Source: Clostridia bacterium
Lineage (GTDB): Bacteria > Bacillota > Clostridia > Oscillospirales > Ruminococcaceae
Reading direction: 5' to 3'
Length of the DNA stretch: 18,552 nt
NCBI GenBank assembly: GCA_021152595.1
Contig: JAGKVC010000052.1
Location: forward strand, 1-18,552
Made by a program: the position numbers and the translations under genes. Positions 6,478 to 14,623 of the stretch are shown one piece after another. The notes under the pieces were generated by a model that saw only the letters and a list, made by a program, of their open reading frames with translations, made no database searches and was not told where the DNA came from. Numbering within the stretch: position 1 is the first letter of the stretch; each line of letters opens with the position of its first letter.

Positions 6478-9339
6478 ATGAAACGTATCAGTATCAGGCG
6501 CGCTTCGGCAGCCTGCATGAGCCTTATGCTCGCAGCCGGAAGCGCATCCGCCATGCCGCAGATTTCCGCACTCGCAGCCGGAACGGTTGTCGTCAATGAG
6601 ATCTGCACCAAAAATACCAAGCTCGCAGCACCGGACGGTCAGTTCTATGATTACATCGAGCTGTACAACACCGGCAGCAGTGAGGCAGCCGTCGGCGGCT
6701 ATGCACTCTCGGATGATGCAGCCCAGCCGCGGCTTTATGTCATTCCGGACGGCACTGTGATTCCGGCAAACGGCTACCTCGTCGTTTACTGCGGCGTCAA
6801 GGCAGGCGGCAGCGTCTCGGGCGCGGAATTCGGTCTTTCCAAGAGCGGCGAGACCGTCCTTTTCTCGGATGCACAGGGCAATGTCGTCGAATCGCTGGAG
6901 CTTCCTGCCATGAATGACGATACCGCCTATGCAAGAGTTCCGGACGGCGGCAGTCAGTTTGCGATCGTGACCGAGCTTTCGGCAGGCAAGGCAAATCCGA
7001 CGAACGCGACACAGAAGGTCGCGCTTGCCGTACCGAAGTTCTCGCAGGGGAGCGGCTTCTATAATTCCGGCTTTGATCTGACGCTTTCCGCAGATCAGGG
7101 CTGCACGGTCTACTATACGACCGACGGCAGCGATCCGGATACATCCTCTGAACAGTATACCGGCGCAATCAAGATCTATGACAAATCCTCGGAGCCCGAT
7201 GTCTACGCGGCAAAGACCGATATCGCAGACGGCTACAAGGCACCGACCGAGCCTGTCCGCAAGGCGATGATCGTCCGTGCGGTCGCAGTCGATGCACAGG
7301 GCAATAAGAGCGATATCGCCACAAATACGTATTTTGTCGGATATACTTCCAATGATATCGAGAGCAAGATGCGTGTAATCTCGCTCGTCACCGATCCGGA
7401 TAATCTCTTCGATTATGACACCGGCATCTATGTCAAGGGCAAGATCTATGACACCTCGCAGGGAAATCCGATGCAGTCGTGGGCACATCCTGCAAACTAT
7501 ACCCAGAGCGGCAAGGAGTGGGAGCGTCCGGCACATGTCACCGTCTTTGAAAAGGGACAGGCAACCTACAGCGCAGGCGTCGGTATCCGGATGCACGGTG
7601 CCGCAACGCGCTCTGCATCGCAGAAGAGCTTTAATCTCTATGCACGCACCGAATACGGCACGCCGAAGCTCAAATATGATTTCTTCAACGGCAAGCTGAC
7701 CAATCACAAGGGCGAGATCATCGACTCCTTTGATAAGATCACGCTCCGCAACGGCGGCAACGACGACAAGACCAAGATCCGCGACCGCCTGAATCAGGAA
7801 ATGGTACCGGATAAGGATTTCGGCACGCAGGCACAGACCGAATGCGTCGTGTTTATCGACGGCGAATTCTGGGGTACCTACAATATCGTCGAGAAGATCG
7901 GCAAGGAGTACATCGCAGACCATTACAAGGTCAAGGAAGAGACCGTCTGCATGATCAAGACTGACGAGCTTTCTGACGGCTCCCAGCAGGGCTGGCAGGA
8001 TTATGAGGCACTCAAGCAGCTTGCAGCTTCCGCAAGCAACGCTGAGACCTATGAGAAGCTCCGCGCGCTGCTCGATCTCGACAGCTTTGCACAGTATATG
8101 GCGACAGAGCTGATGGTCGGCAACTCCGATTTCGGCGACAATAACTACGCACTCTGGAAGACCGAGACGATCGACGAGAGCAAGAAGTACGCCGACGGTC
8201 AGTGGCGCTTCATCCTCTTCGATACCGAATACGGTCAGGGACTTTACGGTCAGAGTAATGCAAATTCCAGCACCTTCGACAAGCTCAGAACCGGTCAGGG
8301 CTGGATCGGCAAGATGTTCTTCGGCATGCTCGAGCACGAGGACTTCCGCAACCGCTTTGTCCGCGCATACTATGACCTCTGCAATGAGAACTACCGCTCC
8401 GAGAAGGTGCTCGCACGCCTTTCCGAGCTGAAATCCGCCTACACGGATTCGATGATTGAAACCTACAAGCGCTTTTCCTACGGTGGAAGCTCCTCTTCAT
8501 GGGGCTTCGACTGGGGCGACATGGGAGATTGGGGATTCCCGGGAGCGGGCTGGCAGCAGCCCGGACAGCAGCAGGATCCGGCTCAGCAGGAGCAGGATCC
8601 TGCACAGCAGGGACAGTGGCCCGGTCAGGGTAACTGGCAGATGCCCGGTCAGGGACAGCAGCCCGGTCAGCCCGGTCAGCAGCAGCAGACCGATCCCTCT
8701 CAGGCATTTGAGAAGGAAGTCACCACGATCCAGAATTTCTGGCAGAGCCGTGCGGAAAGTGCGCGCCAGATCGCAAAGAATGCGCTCAGAAACAAGATCT
8801 CTTCCGAGAATATGACGGTTTCCGTCAAGAGCGCAGGCGCAAAGGGCAATATCAAGTTCAATACGCTGACGCTGGAAAATGACTGGTCCGGCACGTATCC
8901 GCAGAATACCGTCCTCAAGCTCAAGGCAAAGCCGGCTGACGGCTACCACTTCGTGAGCTGGAAGGTCACCGGCGCGGATTTCACGAACAGCACAACTTCC
9001 GCATCCTCGACCGCATATCTCTCCGCAAGCGGCACAAATGTCTCGATCGAGGCAGTCTATGAGGTCGGTGATGCACCTGCCGAGCCGGAGATCACCGAGC
9101 CGACGCAGACCACTGAGCCGCAAAAGGCGAATGATACATTGCTCGGTGACGTCAACCTGAGCAAGCAGGTCGATGTATCCGATGCTGTGCTGCTCGCACG
9201 CTTCATCGCTGAGGATAAGTCCGCCGTGATCGAGAGTCAGGGCAGAATCAATGCGGACGTCAACAAGAGCGGTTCTCCGGACAGCAACGACGTTCTGCTG
9301 ATCCTCAAGTACATCGCAAAACTGATTCCGAACTTCTGA
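6478..9339 (+). CDS. Secreted CotH-kinase protein with lamin-tail domain and C-terminal dockerin
   Basis: A 953-residue exported protein. A signal peptide occupies residues 1 to about 25 (or 33). Then come a lamin-tail-like beta domain (about 36-170), a chitobiase/Fn3-like domain (about 180-275, with CTVYYTTDGSDPD), and a CotH domain (about 300-770). The CotH part shows GIRMHG (about 369), LRNGGNDD (about 423), GNSDFGDNNYALWK (about 547) and FDTEYGQG (about 580); the Asp residues of the last two probably serve as catalytic and metal ligands, since CotH is an atypical protein kinase. A Trp/Pro/Gln/Gly-rich stretch (about 668-743) interrupts it. A beta-repeat domain (about 778-865) and a two-repeat type I dockerin (890-953, GDVN and ADVN calcium loops) end the protein. 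The dockerin should plug it into a cellulosome cohesin. ATG 6478 has GGGAGG upstream. The promoter is unclear. Confidence 0.92.
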   Translation: MKRISIRRASAACMSLMLAAGSASAMPQISALAAGTVVVNEICTKNTKLAAPDGQFYDYIELYNTGSSEAAVGGYALSDDAAQPRLYVIPDGTVIPANGYLVVYCGVKAGGSVSGAEFGLSKSGETVLFSDAQGNVVESLELPAMNDDTAYARVPDGGSQFAIVTELSAGKANPTNATQKVALAVPKFSQGSGFYNSGFDLTLSADQGCTVYYTTDGSDPDTSSEQYTGAIKIYDKSSEPDVYAAKTDIADGYKAPTEPVRKAMIVRAVAVDAQGNKSDIATNTYFVGYTSNDIESKMRVISLVTDPDNLFDYDTGIYVKGKIYDTSQGNPMQSWAHPANYTQSGKEWERPAHVTVFEKGQATYSAGVGIRMHGAATRSASQKSFNLYARTEYGTPKLKYDFFNGKLTNHKGEIIDSFDKITLRNGGNDDKTKIRDRLNQEMVPDKDFGTQAQTECVVFIDGEFWGTYNIVEKIGKEYIADHYKVKEETVCMIKTDELSDGSQQGWQDYEALKQLAASASNAETYEKLRALLDLDSFAQYMATELMVGNSDFGDNNYALWKTETIDESKKYADGQWRFILFDTEYGQGLYGQSNANSSTFDKLRTGQGWIGKMFFGMLEHEDFRNRFVRAYYDLCNENYRSEKVLARLSELKSAYTDSMIETYKRFSYGGSSSSWGFDWGDMGDWGFPGAGWQQPGQQQDPAQQEQDPAQQGQWPGQGNWQMPGQGQQPGQPGQQQQTDPSQAFEKEVTTIQNFWQSRAESARQIAKNALRNKISSENMTVSVKSAGAKGNIKFNTLTLENDWSGTYPQNTVLKLKAKPADGYHFVSWKVTGADFTNSTTSASSTAYLSASGTNVSIEAVYEVGDAPAEPEITEPTQTTEPQKANDTLLGDVNLSKQVDVSDAVLLARFIAEDKSAVIESQGRINADVNKSGSPDSNDVLLILKYIAKLIPNF

Positions 9340-9367
9340 AAGATTGTAAATTCATCTTCTCCATTCT

Positions 9368-9407
9368 AAAAGGCAAGGCTCCCGCGGGAACGGGAGCTTT
9401 GTCTTTT
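9368..9407 (+). terminator. Terminator after the CotH-dockerin gene
   Basis: A 17-bp stem, including two G-T pairs, joins 9368-9384 with 9391-9407 around a 6-nt loop. The A-rich left foot and T-rich right foot suit termination on the plus strand and possibly on both. Confidence 0.85.
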
Positions 9408-9419
9408 CAGAATAAAAAT

Positions 9420-9453
9420 AACCGCGAAGCTGCGTGATTTCAGCCTCGCGGTT
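9420..9453 (-). terminator. Terminator after pyrE
   Basis: An 8-bp stem (9420-9427 with 9446-9453) continues after a mismatch into a 4-bp inner stem. On the minus strand it is followed by a T-rich run (9419-9410). On the plus strand TTCTTTTT also follows, so it may act in both directions between the convergent genes. Confidence 0.85.
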
Positions 9454-9471
9454 TTCTTTTTGAGATGACGC

Positions 9472-10125
9472 TTATACGCCGTACTGCTCGCGGTACTGAA
9501 GCATCTGCGGCAGATAGGCCTTGCCGTCCACAACGCCGTTGTCGATCGCTGCGATGATATCGCTGACGGTGACGATCGAGTAAACGTCGATGCCGAACTC
9601 CTCCTTGACCTCCTGCACAGCGGATTTTTCGCTCTGCAAGCCCTTCTCCTGACGGTCAACCGTGATGATCATACCGGCAATATCAACATCCGCAACGGAT
9701 TTCAGCTTCGGATAAACCTCGCGCAGCGCCTTGCCGGATGTCATGACGTCCTCGATCAGCACGACCTTGGTGCCGTCCTCGAGCTTCGAGCCGACGATCA
9801 TGCCGCCCTCGCCGTGATCCTTGACCTCCTTGCGGTCATATGCATAGCCGACCTCGACACCGTGATCCTTCCAGAGCGCAATCGCTGCGGCTGCTGCGAG
9901 CGGAATGCCCTTGTATGCCGGTCCGAACAGCACATCCGCCTTCAGACCGTGCTCCTGCATGCATGCTGCATAATATTCACCGAGACGGCAGAGCTGTTTG
10001 CCGGTCTTGTAATTGCCGGTATTGACGAAGTAGGGTGCCTTTCTGCCGGATTTCAGCGTGAAATCGCCGAAGGTCAGCACGCCGCATTCGGTCATGAACT
10101 TGATAAATTCCTCTTTGTAGGTCAT
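9472..10125 (-). CDS. pyrE: Orotate phosphoribosyltransferase
   Basis: A 217-residue cytoplasmic enzyme that joins orotate and PRPP to give OMP and PPi in pyrimidine synthesis. The PRPP-binding motif VVLIEDVMTSGKA is at 121-133. FGPAYKGIPL (67-76) and the flexible catalytic loop RKEVKDHGEGG (98-108) are intact. The length is normal. The ATG at 10125 has AAAGGATG about eight bases upstream. It follows the 502-residue membrane protein gene by 25 bp and is the last gene before a terminator, so it ends the long minus-strand unit that starts with glnN. No other pyr gene is in the window. Confidence 0.95.
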   Translation of the reverse strand: MTYKEEFIKFMTECGVLTFGDFTLKSGRKAPYFVNTGNYKTGKQLCRLGEYYAACMQEHGLKADVLFGPAYKGIPLAAAAAIALWKDHGVEVGYAYDRKEVKDHGEGGMIVGSKLEDGTKVVLIEDVMTSGKALREVYPKLKSVADVDIAGMIITVDRQEKGLQSEKSAVQEVKEEFGIDVYSIVTVSDIIAAIDNGVVDGKAYLPQMLQYREQYGV

Positions 10126-10150
10126 GGGTAATCATCCTTTCTGATATTGC

Positions 10151-11659
10151 TCAGCGGAAGAGATCCTCCGCGGAATGGCTGGGTAATTCGATGCCGCATC
10201 CCGGGCAGTATTTGATGCCCCTGAAATGCTGATTGCCGCAGTAGGGGCAGGTTTCCGTTTCCGGTGCTGCCTGCGGAGCGGGCGTGACGGTCGGCGTCTG
10301 CGGATATTGTGTCTGCGGTTCGGGAATGGATTGCGGCAGGGGAGCCGGCTGCGGATATTGTACCTGCGGTGCCGGAACGGTCTGCTGTGCCGGATTGTCC
10401 TGCGGCAGATTCAGGAAGTTCTGCGGCTGAGCAGGCTTCGGAATATCAAACTGCGCGGCAGGCATCTCAAGCGACGGCATTGTATCCGGCTGCGTACCGA
10501 ATTGCGGTTGACTGCCGTATCCCTGCTGTGTACCGAACTGCGGCTGACTGCCGTAGCCCTGCTGTGTACCGAACTGCGGCAGACTGCCGTAGCCCTGCTG
10601 CGCGCCGTATTGCGGCTGACTGCCGTATCCCTGCTGTGTACCGAACTGCGGCTGACTGCCGTATCCCTGCTGTGCGCCGAACTGCGGCTGACTGCCGTAG
10701 CCCTGCTGTGCGCCGAACTGCGGCTGACTGCCGTAGCCCTGCTGTGTACCGTACTGCTGATGCATACCGGAGGGATCCGCCGGACTGTAACGGGTACCGG
10801 CTGCGAAATCCGGAATGGGATCCGGTGCATCGGGATCGGGCTCTGCTTTGAGATATTTCAACTCATTGAGACCGATCATGAAATATCCGTGGAAACAGAG
10901 GAATGCCAGCGCGCCCAAATACGGTGCGACCGCGGAGAACGGCGGCAGAGGTCCCTGCTGTTTTGCAGCACCGGTTGCGATATCAAAGGAAGCGGCAAGG
11001 CTTTCCGAGACATCGCCGTTCTGCTCAAGGCGCTGCTGGAAATCGGTGTTGAATTTGCCGGTGACGGTTGTTGTCAGGACGGGATCGGTGTTGTCGCCCT
11101 GCATGCCCTCCCAGTACCACTCGATAAAATCCGAATTGTGGATTTCCGGCTGGGAGTAGATAATCAGCCAGTGATTCTCGTCGTTAAATTCGCTGAGATA
11201 GCGTTCATAGGCATATTGCTCAAGATCGGAATAGCTGCCCTGCCACTCGTCGTTGTTGACCGTGATGACCGCAGGGGTAATGCGTGTTTTGTCAAGAAAT
11301 CTGTTGAGCGACTGATTCAGTGCGGCTTCGTCGGTCAGGACATTTGCCTCATCCTTGATGATGATATTGCGGTCAACAACCATGTGGGATTTGAATGTCG
11401 AGGCGAGACCAAGTGACATCGGGATCAGAAAGGGCAGATAGATCAGACCGATCAGCAGGCGCGCCGGATGAAAGATCCTGCCGCTGCGTGATGTATAAAA
11501 ATAGTGATATCTGCCGTGACGGTAATAGCGATAGCGTCTTGCGCCGGGATAGGGCGAGGAGCTGATGCTCGGACGCGAGGAACCCCTGCTTCCGCCGCCG
11601 TGGCTTCCGCCGCTGTGACCGCCGCCGCCGTGGCTGCCTCCTCCGGATGAATGCGGCAT
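10151..11659 (-). CDS. Two-TM protein: Gly/Ser/His-rich N-terminus, TPM-like ectodomain, Gln/Gly repeats, zinc ribbon
   Basis: A 502-residue protein of unknown function. Residues 1-37 are Gly/Ser/His-rich. A very basic and aromatic stretch (YRYYRHGRYHYFYTSR, 43-58) precedes TM1 (about 66-88). Residues 95 to about 235 resemble a TPM (TLP18.3/Psb32/MOLO-1) domain: IIIKDEANVLTD, a helix, then PAVITV and HWLIIYS. TM2 is about 245-264. Seven perfect-length 12-residue repeats QQGYGSQPQFG(A/T) occupy 306-389, followed by a Pro/Gln-rich linker and a C-terminal zinc ribbon with Cys471, 474, 485 and 488. The positive-inside rule places both ends in the cytoplasm and the TPM-like part outside. ATG 11659 has AAAGGAGG at good spacing. 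It is a paralogue of the upstream 350-residue gene, 37 bp away. The TPM assignment is by pattern only. Confidence 0.85.
   Translation of the reverse strand: MPHSSGGGSHGGGGHSGGSHGGGSRGSSRPSISSSPYPGARRYRYYRHGRYHYFYTSRSGRIFHPARLLIGLIYLPFLIPMSLGLASTFKSHMVVDRNIIIKDEANVLTDEAALNQSLNRFLDKTRITPAVITVNNDEWQGSYSDLEQYAYERYLSEFNDENHWLIIYSQPEIHNSDFIEWYWEGMQGDNTDPVLTTTVTGKFNTDFQQRLEQNGDVSESLAASFDIATGAAKQQGPLPPFSAVAPYLGALAFLCFHGYFMIGLNELKYLKAEPDPDAPDPIPDFAAGTRYSPADPSGMHQQYGTQQGYGSQPQFGAQQGYGSQPQFGAQQGYGSQPQFGTQQGYGSQPQYGAQQGYGSLPQFGTQQGYGSQPQFGTQQGYGSQPQFGTQPDTMPSLEMPAAQFDIPKPAQPQNFLNLPQDNPAQQTVPAPQVQYPQPAPLPQSIPEPQTQYPQTPTVTPAPQAAPETETCPYCGNQHFRGIKYCPGCGIELPSHSAEDLFR
10493..10744 (-). repeat. Seven tandem 36-bp coding repeats
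   Basis: The DNA encoding QQGYGSQPQFG(A/T) is repeated seven times without spacers (252 bp) and keeps the reading frame. Units differ at few bases, which suggests recent expansion by slippage or recombination. The copy number is likely to vary between strains. Confidence 0.93.
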
Positions 11660-11696
11660 ATTGTGCCTCCTTTATGTCAGAATCATACTTTCAGAA

Positions 11697-12749
11697 TCAA
11701 TCCTTGAGTTCGTCCGGTGTCAGGAGCGGCAGTGCTGCACCGCATTTCGGGCAGGTCCTGACGCCCTTGTAGTATTCGGCACCGCAGTACATGCAGGTGT
11801 CTTTCTGATAGACACGCAGCTCCTCATACGGTCCGGGTGCATCGTGGTCAATGACATCCGGTGAATCCGGATCAAGCTCTGCATGGCGGTATTTGAATTC
11901 GTGAAGTCCCGTTCCGAAATATGTAAGGACCAGGAAAAACAGGAACGGCAGAATCAGGGTGCAGGAAAGCTCCGGCACCATTGTATCCTCCGGCGGATCA
12001 GCCTTGTCTGCGGTCAGGTCGATGGATGCAGCCAGATCCTCCGCCGTGATGTGATCGGTCTGCGTCAGCCGTTCGTGAAAATCCAAATTGAAGTGTTGGG
12101 CGGCACTCCTCGTTATGATCCGGTTGGTGTGGTCGCCCTGTATGCTGGACCAGTACCAGTCATTGAACGGATCATCCTTTTTTTCGGAAGGCGTTTTCGG
12201 CTCTGAATAGACGATCAGCCAGTGCAGCTCATCATGAAATTCAGCAGGATACCGTTCGAGCGCATAGGTATCGAATTCATCATACCGCCCGTACCAGTCC
12301 TCATTGCTGACCGTAATGACCGCCGGTACGATTTTGGTTTTCTCATAGAAAGCGGACATGGATTTGCGCAGTGCGGTCTGATCCTTCAGCAGATGTGCCT
12401 CATCCTTGATGATGATTTCCGTATCGCGGTGATGGAACAGCCGGTACTGCTGCATAATCGGGAGAATAATGCCTGCGCCGCTTATCACGAGCACCGGCAG
12501 GAAGCACAGTCCGCATATGATGCGAAGCACGAGGGGCATCTTTCCCTCCCGTGCCGTGTAGAAATAGTGCCAGCGTCCGTGCCGGTAATAGCGGTATTTT
12601 CTTGCGCCCTGATAGGGTGTACTGCTGATGGGCGCACCGGAACCGTTTGCATAACCGCCGCGTCCGCCAAAGCTGCCGCGTGAACCGCCGCGGAATCCGC
12701 CGCCGTGAAATCCGCCGCCGCGGGAACCTCCGCCTGAAATAAATGCCAT
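11697..12749 (-). CDS. Two-TM protein: Gly/Arg/Phe-rich N-terminus, TPM-like ectodomain, zinc ribbon (short paralogue)
   Basis: A 350-residue paralogue of the 502-residue protein next to it. The N-terminus is Gly/Arg/Phe-rich (5-38). The motif YQGARKYRYYRHGRWHYFYT (46-65) is nearly identical to its partner. TM1 is about 72-97, a TPM-like ectodomain spans about 110-250 (EIIIKDEAHLLKD, PAVITV, HWLIVYS), TM2 is about 261-281, and a short tail ends in a zinc ribbon with Cys319, 322, 333 and 336. It lacks the Gln/Gly repeats. I place the start at ATG 12749, with AAAGGAGG seven bases upstream; a longer in-frame reading to 12854 runs into mutY and has no ribosome site. It sits 34 bp after the mutY stop. 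Function unknown. Confidence 0.85.
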   Translation of the reverse strand: MAFISGGGSRGGGFHGGGFRGGSRGSFGGRGGYANGSGAPISSTPYQGARKYRYYRHGRWHYFYTAREGKMPLVLRIICGLCFLPVLVISGAGIILPIMQQYRLFHHRDTEIIIKDEAHLLKDQTALRKSMSAFYEKTKIVPAVITVSNEDWYGRYDEFDTYALERYPAEFHDELHWLIVYSEPKTPSEKKDDPFNDWYWSSIQGDHTNRIITRSAAQHFNLDFHERLTQTDHITAEDLAASIDLTADKADPPEDTMVPELSCTLILPFLFFLVLTYFGTGLHEFKYRHAELDPDSPDVIDHDAPGPYEELRVYQKDTCMYCGAEYYKGVRTCPKCGAALPLLTPDELKD

Positions 12750-12783
12750 GTGATGACCTCCTTTGATGAAAAAACAGTTGATG

Positions 12784-13878
12784 TCAGTTTGGATCGGTAA
12801 TAATATCCGGCAGACAGATCCGGAATGCCGTCGGGAGTGCGGTTTCGGAAGCAAGCTGCTCCGGCGTCACCCATGTAAAGCGCTCCGGCATCTTCGTGAC
12901 GAGCAGATGCACTGCCGTCATGTGCCATTCGATATGCGTGAAAATGTGGGTACAGCTTCGCAGGGAGATCAGCTCCGCGGCGCCTGTGCGCCATGCGGCA
13001 ATATCGTCGATCGCCTGCTGTGCCTTGCGTCTGCCGTCGAGATGCGGCAGCTCCCAGAGACCTGCGAGCAATCCGGAATCCGGACGCTTCTGCACGGCGA
13101 TTTTCTCGCCGCATTGCAGGATGTAGACTGTATATTCTTCGGTTCTGCGCGATTTTTTCTCCTTGCGGACAGGATACTGACTGACCGTATCGCAGCGCCG
13201 CGCTTCACAGAGATCACGCACCGGACAGCATTGACAATGGGGTGCGCCGTTCGGGACGCAGACCGTCGCGCCAAGCTCCATGAGTGCCTGTGTCAGCGTA
13301 CCGCGCGTGCCTTCAGGCGTTTCTGCGTAGATTTTGCGCAGTGTTTCGCGGATATCGCGTCTGACAGCCGGTTCATCGGTGCAGCGCGCATCGCAGAGCA
13401 GCCTTGTATAGACGCGCAGGACATTTCCGTCCACGGCAGGCTCGGGCAGATCAAAGCAGATCGAGGAGACCGCACCTGCGGTGTAATCCCCGATGCCTGC
13501 AAGCGCACGGATTTCCTCGTAGGTATGCGGAAATTCGCCGCCGTGCTTTGTCATGACCTGCTGCGCTGCCTTTTGCAGATTTCGGGCTCTGCTGTAATAG
13601 CCGAGCCCCTCCCAGAGCTTCATCAGCGTATCGTGTTCGCATTCGCTGAGCGCTTTGATATCGGGGAGTGCCGCGAGAAACCGCGCATAATATGGCTTGA
13701 CCGCCTCCACTCTGGTCTGCTGGAGCATGATCTCCGAAAGCCAGACATGATAGGGGATGCGGTCGCGGCGCCACGGCAGATCCCGCTGATTCTCTGCGAA
13801 CCATTGCAGCATCAGCGGAACCGCGCAGCGGAGTTGTTCATTTGGGTTTGCCTTTGTGTTCATTTGATTCAGAACCAT
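12784..13878 (-). CDS. mutY: A/G-specific adenine glycosylase MutY
   Basis: A 364-residue base-excision repair enzyme that removes adenine mispaired with 8-oxoguanine or G. The catalytic Glu49 lies in WLSEIMLQQTRV. The helix-hairpin-helix segment LAGIGDYTAGAV (126-137) and catalytic Asp150 in AVDGNVLRV are intact. The [4Fe-4S] ligands appear to be Cys207, 215, 218 and 224; the first spacing (x7) is one residue longer than in E. coli MutY. A NUDIX-like C-terminal domain for 8-oxoG recognition covers about 245-355. The ATG at 13878 overlaps the preceding gene by ten bases. A second ATG at 13863, just past that gene's stop, is an equally possible start; neither has a strong ribosome site, so coupling is likely. 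Confidence 0.94.
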   Translation of the reverse strand: MVLNQMNTKANPNEQLRCAVPLMLQWFAENQRDLPWRRDRIPYHVWLSEIMLQQTRVEAVKPYYARFLAALPDIKALSECEHDTLMKLWEGLGYYSRARNLQKAAQQVMTKHGGEFPHTYEEIRALAGIGDYTAGAVSSICFDLPEPAVDGNVLRVYTRLLCDARCTDEPAVRRDIRETLRKIYAETPEGTRGTLTQALMELGATVCVPNGAPHCQCCPVRDLCEARRCDTVSQYPVRKEKKSRRTEEYTVYILQCGEKIAVQKRPDSGLLAGLWELPHLDGRRKAQQAIDDIAAWRTGAAELISLRSCTHIFTHIEWHMTAVHLLVTKMPERFTWVTPEQLASETALPTAFRICLPDIITDPN

Positions 13879-14621
13879 TGACTGAATTTTGTGATCTGAA
13901 AATCCTGCCCGAGCTCTGCGGAGATTTTCTCATAGAGCGCTTCTGCACGCTTGTTGAAAGCCGCTCTGTGCTCCGGCGGGACGGTCGGTTTTGCATAGGG
14001 ATTCTGGGGATCGCGATACTGCTCATAATCGCGGTACAGTGTCCGGATTGCCGCTCTTGTTTCCGGAGAAAGCGGCAGCGATTCCGGCTGGATCCGGTAG
14101 CCGATGCGCTCCTCTGCGGCGCAGTTGAGCGCGCAGAATTCGCCCTTATCCGGATAAAAGTTGAGCTGATAGAGCGGTGTATGCAGCTCGCCGCGTGTGT
14201 GGCGGTATTCATCGACTGCTGTCCAGATCAGCATCTGGGGACTCATCCCCTTGGATTCGGCATATGCTTTGAGATCATGGATCGCCTCCGGCGTTCTGCG
14301 CAGCTCGATCATCTCGGTTTCCGCCTCATTTTTCGCACGCAGTTCTTCTGTCATACGGATTTCTTCGCAGACACGCAGGACAAATTCTTCAAGCGTGTCC
14401 TCATCGAACCAGCCGCTTTCCTTGTCAATTTCATAAAGACGCTGAAAGCCGTACTGTCCGATCAGAAAGTGCCAGCCGTCCGCGGTGATGGTTGCCTCAT
14501 AGATCTGGCAGAGGTTGAACAGAGATTCCACTTTCTTCGGATCTTTCAGTTCTTCCAAAGAGATTTCGCGGTAATTTCCGCACGGTGCCGGAGAATAGCA
14601 ATAATAAGCGAGCAGTTTCAT
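13869..14621 (-). CDS. Unknown protein with a possible ribbon-helix-helix-like segment
   Basis: A 250-residue soluble protein I do not recognise. It has no signal peptide or TM segment. Residues about 103-141 (starting EMIELRRTPEAIHDLKAYA, then GMSPQMLIWTAVDEY) have the strand-helix-turn-helix pattern of Arc/CopG-type DNA-binding proteins, but it is internal rather than terminal, so this is tentative. The rest is rich in Glu, Tyr and Arg. The ATG at 14621 lies two bases after the glnN stop (TGATTATG) with no clear ribosome site, and its own stop overlaps mutY by ten bases. Its translation is therefore probably coupled to glnN. It could regulate the operon or have an enzyme function not visible from sequence. 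Confidence 0.75.
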   Translation of the reverse strand: MKLLAYYCYSPAPCGNYREISLEELKDPKKVESLFNLCQIYEATITADGWHFLIGQYGFQRLYEIDKESGWFDEDTLEEFVLRVCEEIRMTEELRAKNEAETEMIELRRTPEAIHDLKAYAESKGMSPQMLIWTAVDEYRHTRGELHTPLYQLNFYPDKGEFCALNCAAEERIGYRIQPESLPLSPETRAAIRTLYRDYEQYRDPQNPYAKPTVPPEHRAAFNKRAEALYEKISAELGQDFQITKFSQWF

Positions 14622-14623
14622 AA

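Noticed and set aside
6445..8337. 630-codon minus-strand open frame opposite the CotH gene
   Set aside because: Antisense to a multidomain protein with signal peptide and dockerin; no ribosome site or recognisable domain.
10493..10744. Tandem 36-bp units as a CRISPR array
   Set aside because: Repeats are contiguous with no spacers, stay in frame and encode a peptide repeat.
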